A stretch of 64,000 nucleotides of DNA from an uncultured Clostridia bacterium (lineage in GTDB: Bacteria; Bacillota; Clostridia; Oscillospirales; Acutalibacteraceae). Position numbers and translations under genes: made by a program. A model generated the notes under the pieces. It saw only the letters and a list, made by a program, of their open reading frames with translations. It was not told the DNA's origin and did no database searches. Of this stretch, positions 35,910-43,989 are shown piece after piece; position 1 is the first letter of the stretch, and every line of letters begins with the position of its first letter. The stretch lies in the NCBI GenBank assembly GCA_944380845.1, contig CALWIU010000026.1, positions 52,151-116,150 on the forward strand. The letters are read 5' to 3'.

Positions 35910-36965
35910 TTATTCCGAAAAAAATTCCCGGATCTGGTTCAGCGCTGCTTCGGCAGTATCTCCCCCGGCAGCATAAACTTTTGTCCACTCAACGGTTTTT
36001 TCCACCGCCTGTCTTGCCGTCCAGACCGGCTGCCAGCCGAAGGTCTTTTTGACAAGGGAACAATCAAGTTTCAGGAAATTCGCTTCATGCGGACCGTTTT
36101 TCTGAACGGCTTCCCAAGTTTGCCCTTCGCCCCAGCTCTGGCAGAAAATGGTCGCCAGTTCGCCGGTAGTCAGGCAGTCCACATCGTTCGGACCGACATT
36201 GTAATACCCCTGCAAAGCGCTGTCCTGCGCCTGCAAGGCAACAATGGTCAGATAAACCGACAGCGGTTCCAGCACATGCTGATACGGCCGTGTGGAATTG
36301 GGATTGCGCACGCTGATGGGTTGTTTTGCCATGGCGGCGCGCACACAATCCGGGATAATACGGTTGTCCGCAAAATCGCCGCCGCCGATTACATTGCCCG
36401 CGCGTGCGGTTGATACCGCAATGCCTTTTTGGTCAAAAAAGGAAGATTTATAACTGTGCGTAACCAGTTCAGAACAGGATTTGGAATTGGAATAGGGGTC
36501 GAACCCGTCCAGCGGCTCGTTTTCCCGATACCCCCAGCACCATTCATTGTTGTGATAGACCTTGTCCGTTGTCACATTTAAAACCGAGCGCACCGAATCA
36601 GACTGCCGCACGCACTCCAGCAGATTGACCGTACCCATGACATTTGTTTCATAAGTATACCGGGGCTGCTCATAGGATGTCAGCACGATCGGCTGCGCCG
36701 CCAAATGGAAAACCAGTTCCGGGTTCGCCTCCTGGAACGCTTCACGCAAGCGATCGTAATCGCGGATATCGCCGATTACCGAATGGATCTGATCCTCAAC
36801 GCCGATGATCGAAAACAAATTCGGATTGGTCGGAGGTTCCAACGCATAACCGGTCACATCCGCGCCGGCGTGCGTCAGAATTTTCACAAGCCAGGAGCCT
36901 TTGAAACCGGTATGACCGGTCACAAAAACACGCTTGCCTTTATAAAAATCAAGAATTTTATTCAT
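35910..36965 (-). CDS. rfbG: CDP-glucose 4,6-dehydratase
   Basis: A 351-residue extended SDR making CDP-4-keto-6-deoxyglucose. KRVFVTGHTGFKGSWL is the NAD motif, LAAQPIVLTSYEQPRYTYETN the family block, and TTDKVY with YSNSKSCSE (Tyr-x-x-x-Lys) hold the catalytic residues. The ATG at 36963-36965 follows TTTGGAG; a TTG four codons upstream is part of that site. It sits 20 bases after rfbF and about 50 bases before rfbH. Confidence 0.96.
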   Translation of the reverse strand: MNKILDFYKGKRVFVTGHTGFKGSWLVKILTHAGADVTGYALEPPTNPNLFSIIGVEDQIHSVIGDIRDYDRLREAFQEANPELVFHLAAQPIVLTSYEQPRYTYETNVMGTVNLLECVRQSDSVRSVLNVTTDKVYHNNEWCWGYRENEPLDGFDPYSNSKSCSELVTHSYKSSFFDQKGIAVSTARAGNVIGGGDFADNRIIPDCVRAAMAKQPISVRNPNSTRPYQHVLEPLSVYLTIVALQAQDSALQGYYNVGPNDVDCLTTGELATIFCQSWGEGQTWEAVQKNGPHEANFLKLDCSLVKKTFGWQPVWTARQAVEKTVEWTKVYAAGGDTAEAALNQIREFFSE

Positions 36966-36985
36966 ATCGTTCTCCAAAGGTCAGC

Positions 36986-37762
36986 TCAATCCCAGTTTTT
37001 CCATGGCGCGCTGCCGTTCGCCCAGAGCTTTTCCAAAAGCTCTTTGTCGCGCATGGTATCCATTGGCTGCCAAAAGCCCTGATGCTTATAGGCGTTAAGC
37101 TGTCCGGTTTTTGCCGCCTGCTCCAGCGGGTATTTTTCAAAGACCGTGGAATCTCCTTCGATCAAATCAAAAATACCCTGCTCCAGCACCATAAAGCCGC
37201 CGTTAATAAAGCCGCCGTCCTGTGCCGTCTTTTCGCGGAACTCCTGCACATTCTGATTCTCATCGATATCGATCACACCGAAGCGCTGGGTCAATTGAAT
37301 AGCGGTCAGCGTTGCCATCTGGCCTTTTTCCTGGTGGAATTTGACAAGCTCTTTGATATTGACATCCGAAACGCCGTCACCGTAAGTCATCATAAACGCT
37401 TCGCCGTTCAAATGCGGGCGGATCCGTTTAATTCTGCCGCCGGTCATGGTATTTAATCCCGTATCCACGACCGTGACCTTCCACGGTTCGGAATATTCGT
37501 TATGCACCAGAATTTTACCGCCGCTGGTAAAATCAAAGGTGATATCACTGCGATGCAGATAATAATTGGCGAAAAACTCCTTGATTACCTGCTGTTTATA
37601 CCCGGCGCAAATGATAAAATCGTTGTAACCGTAAGCGGAATAATGCTTCATGATATGCCACATAATCGGCATTCCGCCGATTTCGATCATCGGTTTGGGA
37701 CGAAGATGGCTTTCCTCGCTGATTCGGGTGCCAAAGCCTCCGGCCAGAATCACAACTTTCAT
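36986..37762 (-). CDS. rfbF: Glucose-1-phosphate cytidylyltransferase
   Basis: A 258-residue nucleotidyltransferase making CDP-glucose from glucose-1-phosphate and CTP. It starts MKVVILAGGFGTRISEES with the GGxGTR motif, then RPKPMIEIGGMPIMWH and MMTYGDGVSDVN. The C-terminal YKHQGFWQPMDTMRDKELLE is typical of RfbF. AAAGGCGG lies upstream of the ATG (37760-37762). It is the first gene of the long minus-strand operon and has its own promoter. Confidence 0.96.
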   Translation of the reverse strand: MKVVILAGGFGTRISEESHLRPKPMIEIGGMPIMWHIMKHYSAYGYNDFIICAGYKQQVIKEFFANYYLHRSDITFDFTSGGKILVHNEYSEPWKVTVVDTGLNTMTGGRIKRIRPHLNGEAFMMTYGDGVSDVNIKELVKFHQEKGQMATLTAIQLTQRFGVIDIDENQNVQEFREKTAQDGGFINGGFMVLEQGIFDLIEGDSTVFEKYPLEQAAKTGQLNAYKHQGFWQPMDTMRDKELLEKLWANGSAPWKNWD

Positions 37763-37869
37763 AAAATAACCGCCTTTCTGCTCGGTGGAACCTGTTTCCT
37801 TTGCTTTATAACAAAAAACCTTTGGCGGCAAAACGCCGTCAAAACCGGTTTTCTGACAAACACAGTAGA

Positions 37870-37898
37870 ATTATAATATATTTCAGTGAAAAAGTAAA
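37870..37898 (-). promoter_or_regulatory. Promoter of the rfbFGH operon
   Basis: Minus-strand TTTACT (37893-37898), 17-base spacer, TATAAT (37870-37875), with a leader of about 100 bases. No terminator is visible between the dockerin gene stop (37920) and this promoter, so some read-through is possible. Confidence 0.75.
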
Positions 37899-37919
37899 GT
37901 CCTTATTGCGCGTCCCGCT

Positions 37920-39023
37920 TTACCTGTTTTCCACGGCAATGATGATCTGTCTGCCGGTAAAATCATAAATGGCAGCCACGCTTTCGCTGCCGCTTTTTTC
38001 AAACAATGCGGCAACCTTGGTCGCGTCAATGGTCTTTTGCGCGCAAACGAACCCGCAGGCTTCCAGATAATGAAGATAGGATTCAAACAAAACAAAATCC
38101 GTCACATTTCGATCGGCAGAATAGATGTACGCCACATATCCGATCTGATAAAGGGACTGTGTAAAGAGCTTGCCCGCGTAGTGATCAAAATCCGGCACCA
38201 GAGAATCGGGGTAAAAACTGTCCGGCTCCCGGGCACGGAAATTTACCCGCATAACACAGGACAGGCCCTTCCAGCGGACGGTAAACTCCGCCTCGCCGGG
38301 ACGCTCGCTGGTCAGCGGCGCCGGTTCAATGGTAAAACCCTCTGTAATCAGGGCATGAGAGGCATCGGAATACACGGCAACGACCTGCACCTCCGCGGGA
38401 TCAAAGGTGCTGCCGGCCTGCGGATCTTCACCGGTATAATAGGCGTAAATTGCCAGCGCTTCCCCTGTTTCAGGCACTCTGCCGACCGGATTGACCAGCG
38501 CGGAAAGTCCCACGGCAGCACGCAGAGCCATACGCGCATCCGTTGTGCTGACCTTGCCGTCGGCGTTGCAGTCGGCGGCAAAAGAAACCGCCTCGGGCAT
38601 ATCATCCAGCTGGGTCGCATAGCGCAACATCGCCCTTGCATCTGCGGTCTTGACATATCCGTCGCCGTTCACATCACCGAAAACCGCAAAAAGACCGATA
38701 TCCAGCACCGATTCCCCATCGGTCACCAACACCAGCGTTCCGGTCGAAACACGCGTATCGGCATAGGGAAGGACAGTTCCTTCCGGTGAAAGGAACAGCA
38801 TATTTTCCCCACAGTCAAAACGAAGCGCAGCATCAGCGAGCGTATCACCGGGAAGAAAGCCGGTCAAAATCTTAACGGAATCTGCAAGATAGACCGCAAC
38901 GGTGTCCTCATGATCGGAAAGAGAAAGCCGCTCCTGAACGGCAAAAACCGGTATGCTGCCGCTGAAAACAAGCAGCAGGGACAGACACAGGCTGATCCAT
39001 CGCACGGCGTTTTTTCCTGGCAT
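37920..39023 (-). CDS. Secreted dockerin-containing protein with Ig-like domain
   Basis: A 367-residue exported protein. Residues 1-28 are a signal peptide (SLCLSLLLVFSGSIPVFA). Residues 116-173 form a type I dockerin with two Ca-binding repeats: DVNGDGYVKTADARAMLRYA and DCNADGKVSTTDARMALRAA. Residues about 190-275 look like a bacterial Ig-like (Big_3-type) domain, and the last 90 residues are a further domain I do not recognise. The dockerin lies in the middle rather than at the C-terminus and no carbohydrate-active catalytic domain is present. The ATG at 39021-39023 follows AAAGGAAGTG. Role: cell-surface binding or assembly through an unseen cohesin is possible; the partner is not in the window. 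Confidence 0.88.
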   Translation of the reverse strand: MPGKNAVRWISLCLSLLLVFSGSIPVFAVQERLSLSDHEDTVAVYLADSVKILTGFLPGDTLADAALRFDCGENMLFLSPEGTVLPYADTRVSTGTLVLVTDGESVLDIGLFAVFGDVNGDGYVKTADARAMLRYATQLDDMPEAVSFAADCNADGKVSTTDARMALRAAVGLSALVNPVGRVPETGEALAIYAYYTGEDPQAGSTFDPAEVQVVAVYSDASHALITEGFTIEPAPLTSERPGEAEFTVRWKGLSCVMRVNFRAREPDSFYPDSLVPDFDHYAGKLFTQSLYQIGYVAYIYSADRNVTDFVLFESYLHYLEACGFVCAQKTIDATKVAALFEKSGSESVAAIYDFTGRQIIIAVENR

Positions 39024-39053
39024 GGGGAACACTTCCTTTCTGCGCTTTTCTTT

Positions 39054-39082
39054 ATTGTACAATTTGTTTGATTGCTTGTCAA
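39054..39082 (-). promoter_or_regulatory. Promoter of the dockerin protein gene
   Basis: Minus-strand TTGACA (39077-39082), 17-base spacer, TACAAT (39054-39059): near consensus. Confidence 0.8.
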
Positions 39083-39226
39083 GAAAAACCATTCTTTTTG
39101 TCAAAAGCTCCAAGGAAATCCGATAAAATTCCCCCTGCTTCCCCTTAAAATCTAAACAAAAAACAAAAAACAGCAACCGGCTTTTTTATTATATTCTCTT
39201 AAAATAATTATTTTGCCGGGAAACGC

Positions 39227-39255
39227 TTGACAATCCACGATCTGGTGACTAAAAT
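39227..39255 (+). promoter_or_regulatory. Promoter of the nfnA-nfnB genes
   Basis: TTGACA (39227-39232), 17-base spacer, TAAAAT (39250-39255), leader of about 62 bases. It diverges from the dockerin promoter. Confidence 0.78.
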
Positions 39256-39324
39256 AAGCTGTATTCTTGAATTATTGTATAATAATATAAGCATGATATA
39301 TATTTTAAAATTGAGGTGGAGCGT

Positions 39325-40173
39325 ATGTATCGAATCATCAAAAAAGAAATTTTAAATCCTGCCACCACTTCGATGTGGATCGATGCGCCTGCCGTAGCAA
39401 AAAAAGCCCAGCCGGGACAGTTTATTATTTTGCGGGTGGACGAAGACGGCGAGCGAATTCCTTTGACCATCGCCGATACCAACCCGGACGAAGGCTCTGT
39501 GCGCATTATCTTTCAGGCTGTCGGAGCAACCACGCTGAAACTTTCCCAAAAGCAGGAAGGCGATTTCATTCAGGATTTTGCGGGTCCTTTGGGCAACGCA
39601 ACCTTTACCAACGGGCTGAAAAAAGTTGCGGTCATCGGCGGCGGCGTCGGCTGCGCCATTGCCTATCCGGTTGCAAAAAAACTGCACCGAATGGGATGCG
39701 AAGTGCATTTTGTAGCGGGCTTCCGGAATCGGGATGCTGTTATTTTACAAGAGGACTGTGAAAAAATCAGCGATCGGTATATTCTTTGTACCGACGACGG
39801 CAGCGCCGGAAAAAAAGGCGTGGTAACCGATGCGCTCAAAGAGCTGCTTGACAGCGGCGAGAGATACGACGAAGTCTTTGCAGTCGGTCCGCTGATTATG
39901 ATGAAATTTGTTTGCGACCTGACGCGCATTTACCGCCAAAAAACCGTGGTGTCCATGAATCCGATCATGATCGACGGCACGGGAATGTGCGGCGGCTGCC
40001 GGCTGACTGTCGGCAACGCGATTTGTTTTGCTTGCGTTGACGGTCCGGATTTTGACGGTCATTTGGTCGATTTTGATGAAATGATGAAACGCAACGGCGT
40101 GTACCGTGATTGGGAGCGCCATGCGTATGACGAAACCTGTAATTTGTTTAAGGGGGCGGCAAACCATGGCTGA
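39325..40173 (+). CDS. nfnA: FAD/NAD-binding, [2Fe-2S] subunit (NfnA / sulfide dehydrogenase beta-like)
   Basis: A 282-residue flavoprotein of the ferredoxin-NADP reductase fold, as in the small subunit of NADH-dependent ferredoxin:NADP oxidoreductase. PGQFIILRVDEDGERIPLTI binds FAD, VAVIGGGVGCAIAYPVAK the pyridine nucleotide, and GTGMCGGCRLTVGNAICFACVDGPDF supplies the cysteines of the [2Fe-2S] cluster. The ATG at 39325 follows GAGGTGGAG. It overlaps the next gene by eight bases, as expected for a two-subunit enzyme. It could also be labelled GltB-like or sulfide dehydrogenase beta subunit. Confidence 0.92.
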   Translation: MYRIIKKEILNPATTSMWIDAPAVAKKAQPGQFIILRVDEDGERIPLTIADTNPDEGSVRIIFQAVGATTLKLSQKQEGDFIQDFAGPLGNATFTNGLKKVAVIGGGVGCAIAYPVAKKLHRMGCEVHFVAGFRNRDAVILQEDCEKISDRYILCTDDGSAGKKGVVTDALKELLDSGERYDEVFAVGPLIMMKFVCDLTRIYRQKTVVSMNPIMIDGTGMCGGCRLTVGNAICFACVDGPDFDGHLVDFDEMMKRNGVYRDWERHAYDETCNLFKGAANHG

Positions 40174-41566
40174 TCAACAGAAAATGAGAAGACAGCCCAT
40201 GCCGGTGCTGCCGCCGCGGGAACGGGTACATTCCTTTGCGGAAGTCGCCCGCGGCTATGACGAAAGCGAAGCCGTTCTGGAAGCGGCGCGCTGCCTGAAC
40301 TGTAAAAATGCGCCCTGCGTAAAAAAATGTCCGGTTTCCATTGACATTCCACGGTTCATTCAAAAAATCAGCCAGGGCGACCCGGAAGGCGCCTACAGCG
40401 TCATCACGGAACAAAGCTCGCTTCCCGCTGTCTGCGGCAGAGTTTGCCCGCAGGAAAGCCAGTGTGAAAGTGTCTGCACACGCGGGATCAAAGGCGACAG
40501 CATTGCGATCGGCCGTCTGGAGCGATACGCCGCAGACTACCACCGCAAAAGCGGAAATGCCAACCCCTCCGCCCCGCAAAAAAATAACCACCGCATAGCG
40601 GTCATCGGCTCCGGGCCGTCCGGTTTAAGCTGTGCCGGGGAATTGGCGCGGCGCGGCTATGAAGTAACCGTCTTTGAGGCGTTGCATCAGGCCGGCGGCG
40701 TGCTGGTTTACGGTATTCCTGAATTCCGGCTCCCCAAAAATATTGTAAAAAGTGAAATTGCCGCGCTCGAAAGTCTCGGCGTAACCTTCCGCACGAACAC
40801 CATCATCGGAAAAACATATACCGTGGACGAGCTGTTTGACGAAGAGGGTTTTGAAGCGATTTTCATCGGCAGCGGCGCAGGACTTCCGCGTTTTTCCGGC
40901 ATTCCCGGTGAAAGCCTCTGCGGCGTTTATTCCGCCAATGAGTTTTTGACCCGTACCAATTTGATGAAAGCCTACCTTCCCGACAGCTCGACGCCCATTC
41001 GCCCGGCGCGTAAAGTCGCGGTTATCGGCGGCGGAAATGTCGCCATGGACGCCGCCAGAGTCGCCAAAAGATTGGGCGCAAAGGATGTAACGATCGTCTA
41101 CCGCCGTTCGGAAGAAGAGCTTCCCGCCCGCAGGGAAGAATATGAAAACGCGATGGAAGAAGGCGTCCATTTTCAGTTCTTAACCGCGCCGATACAGATT
41201 CTGTCCGATGTCAAGGGTTTTGCACGCGGTATGCTCTGTGAAAAAATGACCCTGGGCGAGCCGGATGTTTCCGGTCGCCGCCGTCCAATCCCGGTTCCCG
41301 ATTCCGATTTTATCGTCGATACCGATTGCGTGATCGTTGCCATTGGCACTTCGCCGAACCCGCTGATCACCTCCACCACCGACGGCATCATTACCAACCA
41401 GAAGGGCGGCATTGAAACCGATGAAAACGGTATGACCAGCCGTCCGGGTGTTTTTGCCGGCGGCGATGCGGTCACCGGCGCAGCAACCGTCATTCTTGCC
41501 ATGTCCGCCGGGAAAAAAGCGGCTGCCGCCATTGACCGGTACATTCAAAATAAAAAAGAAGCCTGA
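40166..41566 (+). CDS. nfnB: NADPH-dependent glutamate synthase small-subunit-like flavoprotein (NfnB/GltA)
   Basis: A 466-residue iron-sulfur flavoprotein. The N-terminal region has CLNCKNAPCVKKCPVSIDIP and CGRVCPQESQCESVCTRG, two [4Fe-4S] cluster sets; IAVIGSGPSGLSCAGELARRG binds FAD and VAVIGGGNVAMDAARVAKRLG binds NADPH. With NfnA it would form the electron-bifurcating NfnAB complex linking NADH, NADPH and ferredoxin, the more likely role in an anaerobic Clostridium-like cell than glutamate synthesis, since no large glutamate synthase subunit is adjacent. AAGGGGGCGGC precedes the ATG. Confidence 0.92.
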   Translation: MADQQKMRRQPMPVLPPRERVHSFAEVARGYDESEAVLEAARCLNCKNAPCVKKCPVSIDIPRFIQKISQGDPEGAYSVITEQSSLPAVCGRVCPQESQCESVCTRGIKGDSIAIGRLERYAADYHRKSGNANPSAPQKNNHRIAVIGSGPSGLSCAGELARRGYEVTVFEALHQAGGVLVYGIPEFRLPKNIVKSEIAALESLGVTFRTNTIIGKTYTVDELFDEEGFEAIFIGSGAGLPRFSGIPGESLCGVYSANEFLTRTNLMKAYLPDSSTPIRPARKVAVIGGGNVAMDAARVAKRLGAKDVTIVYRRSEEELPARREEYENAMEEGVHFQFLTAPIQILSDVKGFARGMLCEKMTLGEPDVSGRRRPIPVPDSDFIVDTDCVIVAIGTSPNPLITSTTDGIITNQKGGIETDENGMTSRPGVFAGGDAVTGAATVILAMSAGKKAAAAIDRYIQNKKEA

Positions 41567-41689
41567 CGGCTCCGCTTCGGGACAAGAATGAAGGCAGTGG
41601 ATCTTTTTTGCAAATACACCAATTATTCTAAAATAGTTTTATATTTTTTAAGGATAATGTGCAATCTTGAAAAGATCATGAACAATGTA

Positions 41690-41719
41690 TTGACAAAAGA
41701 ATGAACAAAAGCGTATAAT
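41690..41719 (+). promoter_or_regulatory. Promoter of the amt-P-II gene
   Basis: TTGACA (41690-41695), 18-base spacer, TATAAT (41714-41719): both hexamers perfect. The start would fall near 41726, two bases before the hairpin that follows. Confidence 0.85.
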
Positions 41720-41727
41720 GATGACAT

Positions 41728-41771
41728 CAGGACAAAGGCGTTCCCGGGAAACGCCCTTGTCCTGTTTTTTT
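41728..41771 (+). terminator. Terminator-like hairpin in the amt 5' leader
   Basis: AGGACAAAGGCGTT pairs with AACGCCCTTGTCCT (one mismatch) over a short loop and is followed by GTTTTTTT. It sits directly at the predicted 5' end of the transcript and before the ribosome binding site, so it looks like an attenuator. It might instead end a very short RNA. Confidence 0.8.
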
Positions 41772-41808
41772 ATTCCTTACATTTTATTTTCTCGGAGGTG
41801 CATCATTT

Positions 41809-43557
41809 ATGGAATATTCATTGATCGATACCCTTTGGGTATTCCTTGCAGCCATCCTCGTATTCTTCATGAATCTGGGCTTTGCCAGCGTGGAAGCCGG
41901 TTTTGCCCGTGCAAAGAATACGGTCAACATTCTATCGAAAAACTTCATTGTGTTTGCTGTTTCCTCTTTGGGATTCATGCTGCTGGGATGGGGGCTGATG
42001 TTCGGCGGTGACAACCCGATTATCGGCACGGAGCATCTGTTCATTTTGGGGCAGGACGATCTTTCTTACTATGACAGTACACTGACTTCCTCGGTTCCCT
42101 TCTGGGGCAAATTCTTTTTCCAGCTGGTTTTCTGCGGCACGGCGGCAACCATTGTGTCCGGCGCAGTCGCTGAACGAGTCAAATATGTTTCTTTCATTCT
42201 GTTTTCCTTTGTTTTAACCCTTGTCATTTACCCCATTGCCGGACACTGGGTCTGGGGCGGCGGATGGCTGGCTGATCTGGGCTTTATGGACTTTGCCGGT
42301 GATTCGGTCGTTCACTCGCTGGGCGGTTGGTCTGCGCTGGCAGGCGCCATGCTTCTCGGCCCCCGTATCGGCAAATACGGGAAAGACGGCAAGCCGAAAG
42401 CGATCCCCGGTCACAGCATGTCGCTGGCGGTCATCGGTCTGTTTGTTCTTTGGCTTGGCTGGTTTGGATTCAACCCCGGCTCAACCATGAGCTTCCAGAA
42501 TCCGTCGGATGTTTTCCATATTTTGATGACAACAAACACCTCTGCCATTGCCGCCGTACTGACTTCCACCATTACTTCATGGATCGTAATGAAAAAGCCG
42601 GATTTGGGCATGACCATCAACGGCTGTCTGGCGGGTCTGGTGGGCATCACCGGCGCCTGCGCTTATGTTACGGTCGAAGCCTCTCTGCTGATCGGCGCGC
42701 TGTCCGGCATTCTGGTTGTCTTTGCCGTATTGCTTTTTGACAAACTGAAAATCGACGATCCGGTAGGCGCGACCTCCGTTCATCTCTGCTGCGGCGTATT
42801 CGGCACCCTGTGTGTCGGCTTGTTTGCCAAAGAAGGCGTCACCTCCCTTTCCAGCGTAAACGGCCTGTTCTACGGCGGCGGATTCAGACAACTCGGCGTG
42901 CAGCTTCTGGGCACAGTTGCCATCGGCGCTTTTTCCTTTGTGGCTTCCGCGCTGGTCTGGTTTATCCTGAAAAAGACAGTCGGCATTCGCGTCACCCGCG
43001 AAGAAGAATTGCAGGGTCTTGATATCGGTGAGCATGGAAACATTGCCTATCCTGACTTTGCACCGGTTGCCGAATCTATTGAACAGAATGGTTCTGCTGC
43101 ACCGGCCAACGCACCCGATGCACCCGCTGTACCGGCGGCAGTACTGGATAAATCTGTTCCCGTCGAACACCACGAGAAGCAGGGCGCTAAAATTACAAAA
43201 GTTACCATCCTGACCAATCAAAATAAATTTGCCGCGCTGGAAGAAGCGCTGGATCATCTGGGTATCACAGGACTTACGGTAACCAATGTATTCGGCTATG
43301 GCGCGCAAAAGGGTCATGCGGTATCTTTCCGGGGCAGCCCGATTACATCCCGGCTTTTGCCGAAAATCAAAGTAGATATTGTTATCTGCAAGGTGCCGGT
43401 AGACACGCTGGTACAGACGGTACAAAATACGCTGTACACCGGCAGCTACGGCGATGGAAAAATCTTTATCTATGATGTAGAAGACGCGGTCAAGATCCGC
43501 ACGGGAGAACGCGGCTATGATGCCTTGCAGGATGAAGATCCGAAGGCAGCAACCTGA
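41809..43557 (+). CDS. amt: Ammonium transporter with fused C-terminal P-II (GlnB/GlnK-like) domain
   Basis: A 582-residue fusion. Residues 1-410 are an Amt channel with 11 membrane segments and the twin pore histidines His169 (DSVVHSLGGW) and His325 (SVHLCCG). An Ala/Pro-rich linker (411-460) leads to a P-II signalling domain (461-572) with the T-loop FGYGAQKGHAVSFRG and the C-loop region TGSYGDGKIFIYDV. Phe507 stands where Tyr51 is uridylylated in Escherichia coli GlnB, so control must be by ATP/ADP and 2-oxoglutarate binding, not by modification. In this family the P-II T-loop plugs the channel when nitrogen is plentiful; here it is tethered. CGGAGGTG precedes the ATG. Confidence 0.96.
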   Translation: MEYSLIDTLWVFLAAILVFFMNLGFASVEAGFARAKNTVNILSKNFIVFAVSSLGFMLLGWGLMFGGDNPIIGTEHLFILGQDDLSYYDSTLTSSVPFWGKFFFQLVFCGTAATIVSGAVAERVKYVSFILFSFVLTLVIYPIAGHWVWGGGWLADLGFMDFAGDSVVHSLGGWSALAGAMLLGPRIGKYGKDGKPKAIPGHSMSLAVIGLFVLWLGWFGFNPGSTMSFQNPSDVFHILMTTNTSAIAAVLTSTITSWIVMKKPDLGMTINGCLAGLVGITGACAYVTVEASLLIGALSGILVVFAVLLFDKLKIDDPVGATSVHLCCGVFGTLCVGLFAKEGVTSLSSVNGLFYGGGFRQLGVQLLGTVAIGAFSFVASALVWFILKKTVGIRVTREEELQGLDIGEHGNIAYPDFAPVAESIEQNGSAAPANAPDAPAVPAAVLDKSVPVEHHEKQGAKITKVTILTNQNKFAALEEALDHLGITGLTVTNVFGYGAQKGHAVSFRGSPITSRLLPKIKVDIVICKVPVDTLVQTVQNTLYTGSYGDGKIFIYDVEDAVKIRTGERGYDALQDEDPKAAT

Positions 43558-43601
43558 TTCTCCTGCCGCAAACGCTCGCTTTTTCCTCTCATCAAATGCC
43601 A

Positions 43602-43651
43602 TACACAGAAAGAACCGCTGTCCGGCAACGGACGGCGGTTCTTTCTGTGTA
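43602..43651 (+). terminator. Long hairpin at the 3' end of amt
   Basis: A 22-bp stem (43602-43623 with 43630-43651) with a 6-base loop and a single G-U wobble on the plus strand. No U-run follows directly (ATAAGAAACGC), so it may be a strong mRNA-end stabiliser or a terminator of unusual form. Confidence 0.65.
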
Positions 43652-43946
43652 TAAGAAACGCTTTTCTTTTCCGCAACGCCAACACCGGCAAAAAAATAAA
43701 AGCTTTGACGATATTCGCGCGGCATACGGCTGTTTTCCTGTCTTTCAGCCGAACATATCGCGATTCTTTGCTGCTGGCTGCTTCGGCAGGCTACCCGCTT
43801 GCCTGTCACAACGACAGACGCCGTTCCGGCGCGGGAAAGGTCTGTTTTTTCGATGTTTCACCCCTGCGCAGCTTCTCCCCTGCTCTCTGCATGCCGATAC
43901 ATTCTCTGCATAAATACGCGTGCAGGATCGTGCGTTCCTTGCCAAA
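43652..43946. other. Non-coding spacer between converging genes
   Basis: About 300 bases between the amt hairpin and the terminator of the E2 gene. Open frames are present but they run through the stem-loops and have no ribosome binding site. I see no supported gene or element. Confidence 0.55.
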
Positions 43947-43978
43947 CAAAAAAACCGAAGACAATACTGTCTTCGGTT
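43947..43978 (-). terminator. Terminator of the E2 acyltransferase gene
   Basis: Minus-strand AACCGAAGACAG / CTGTCTTCGGTT-type stem (43953-43978) followed by TTTTTTTG (43947-43954). Confidence 0.9.
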
Positions 43979-43989
43979 CCAGCCGATTG

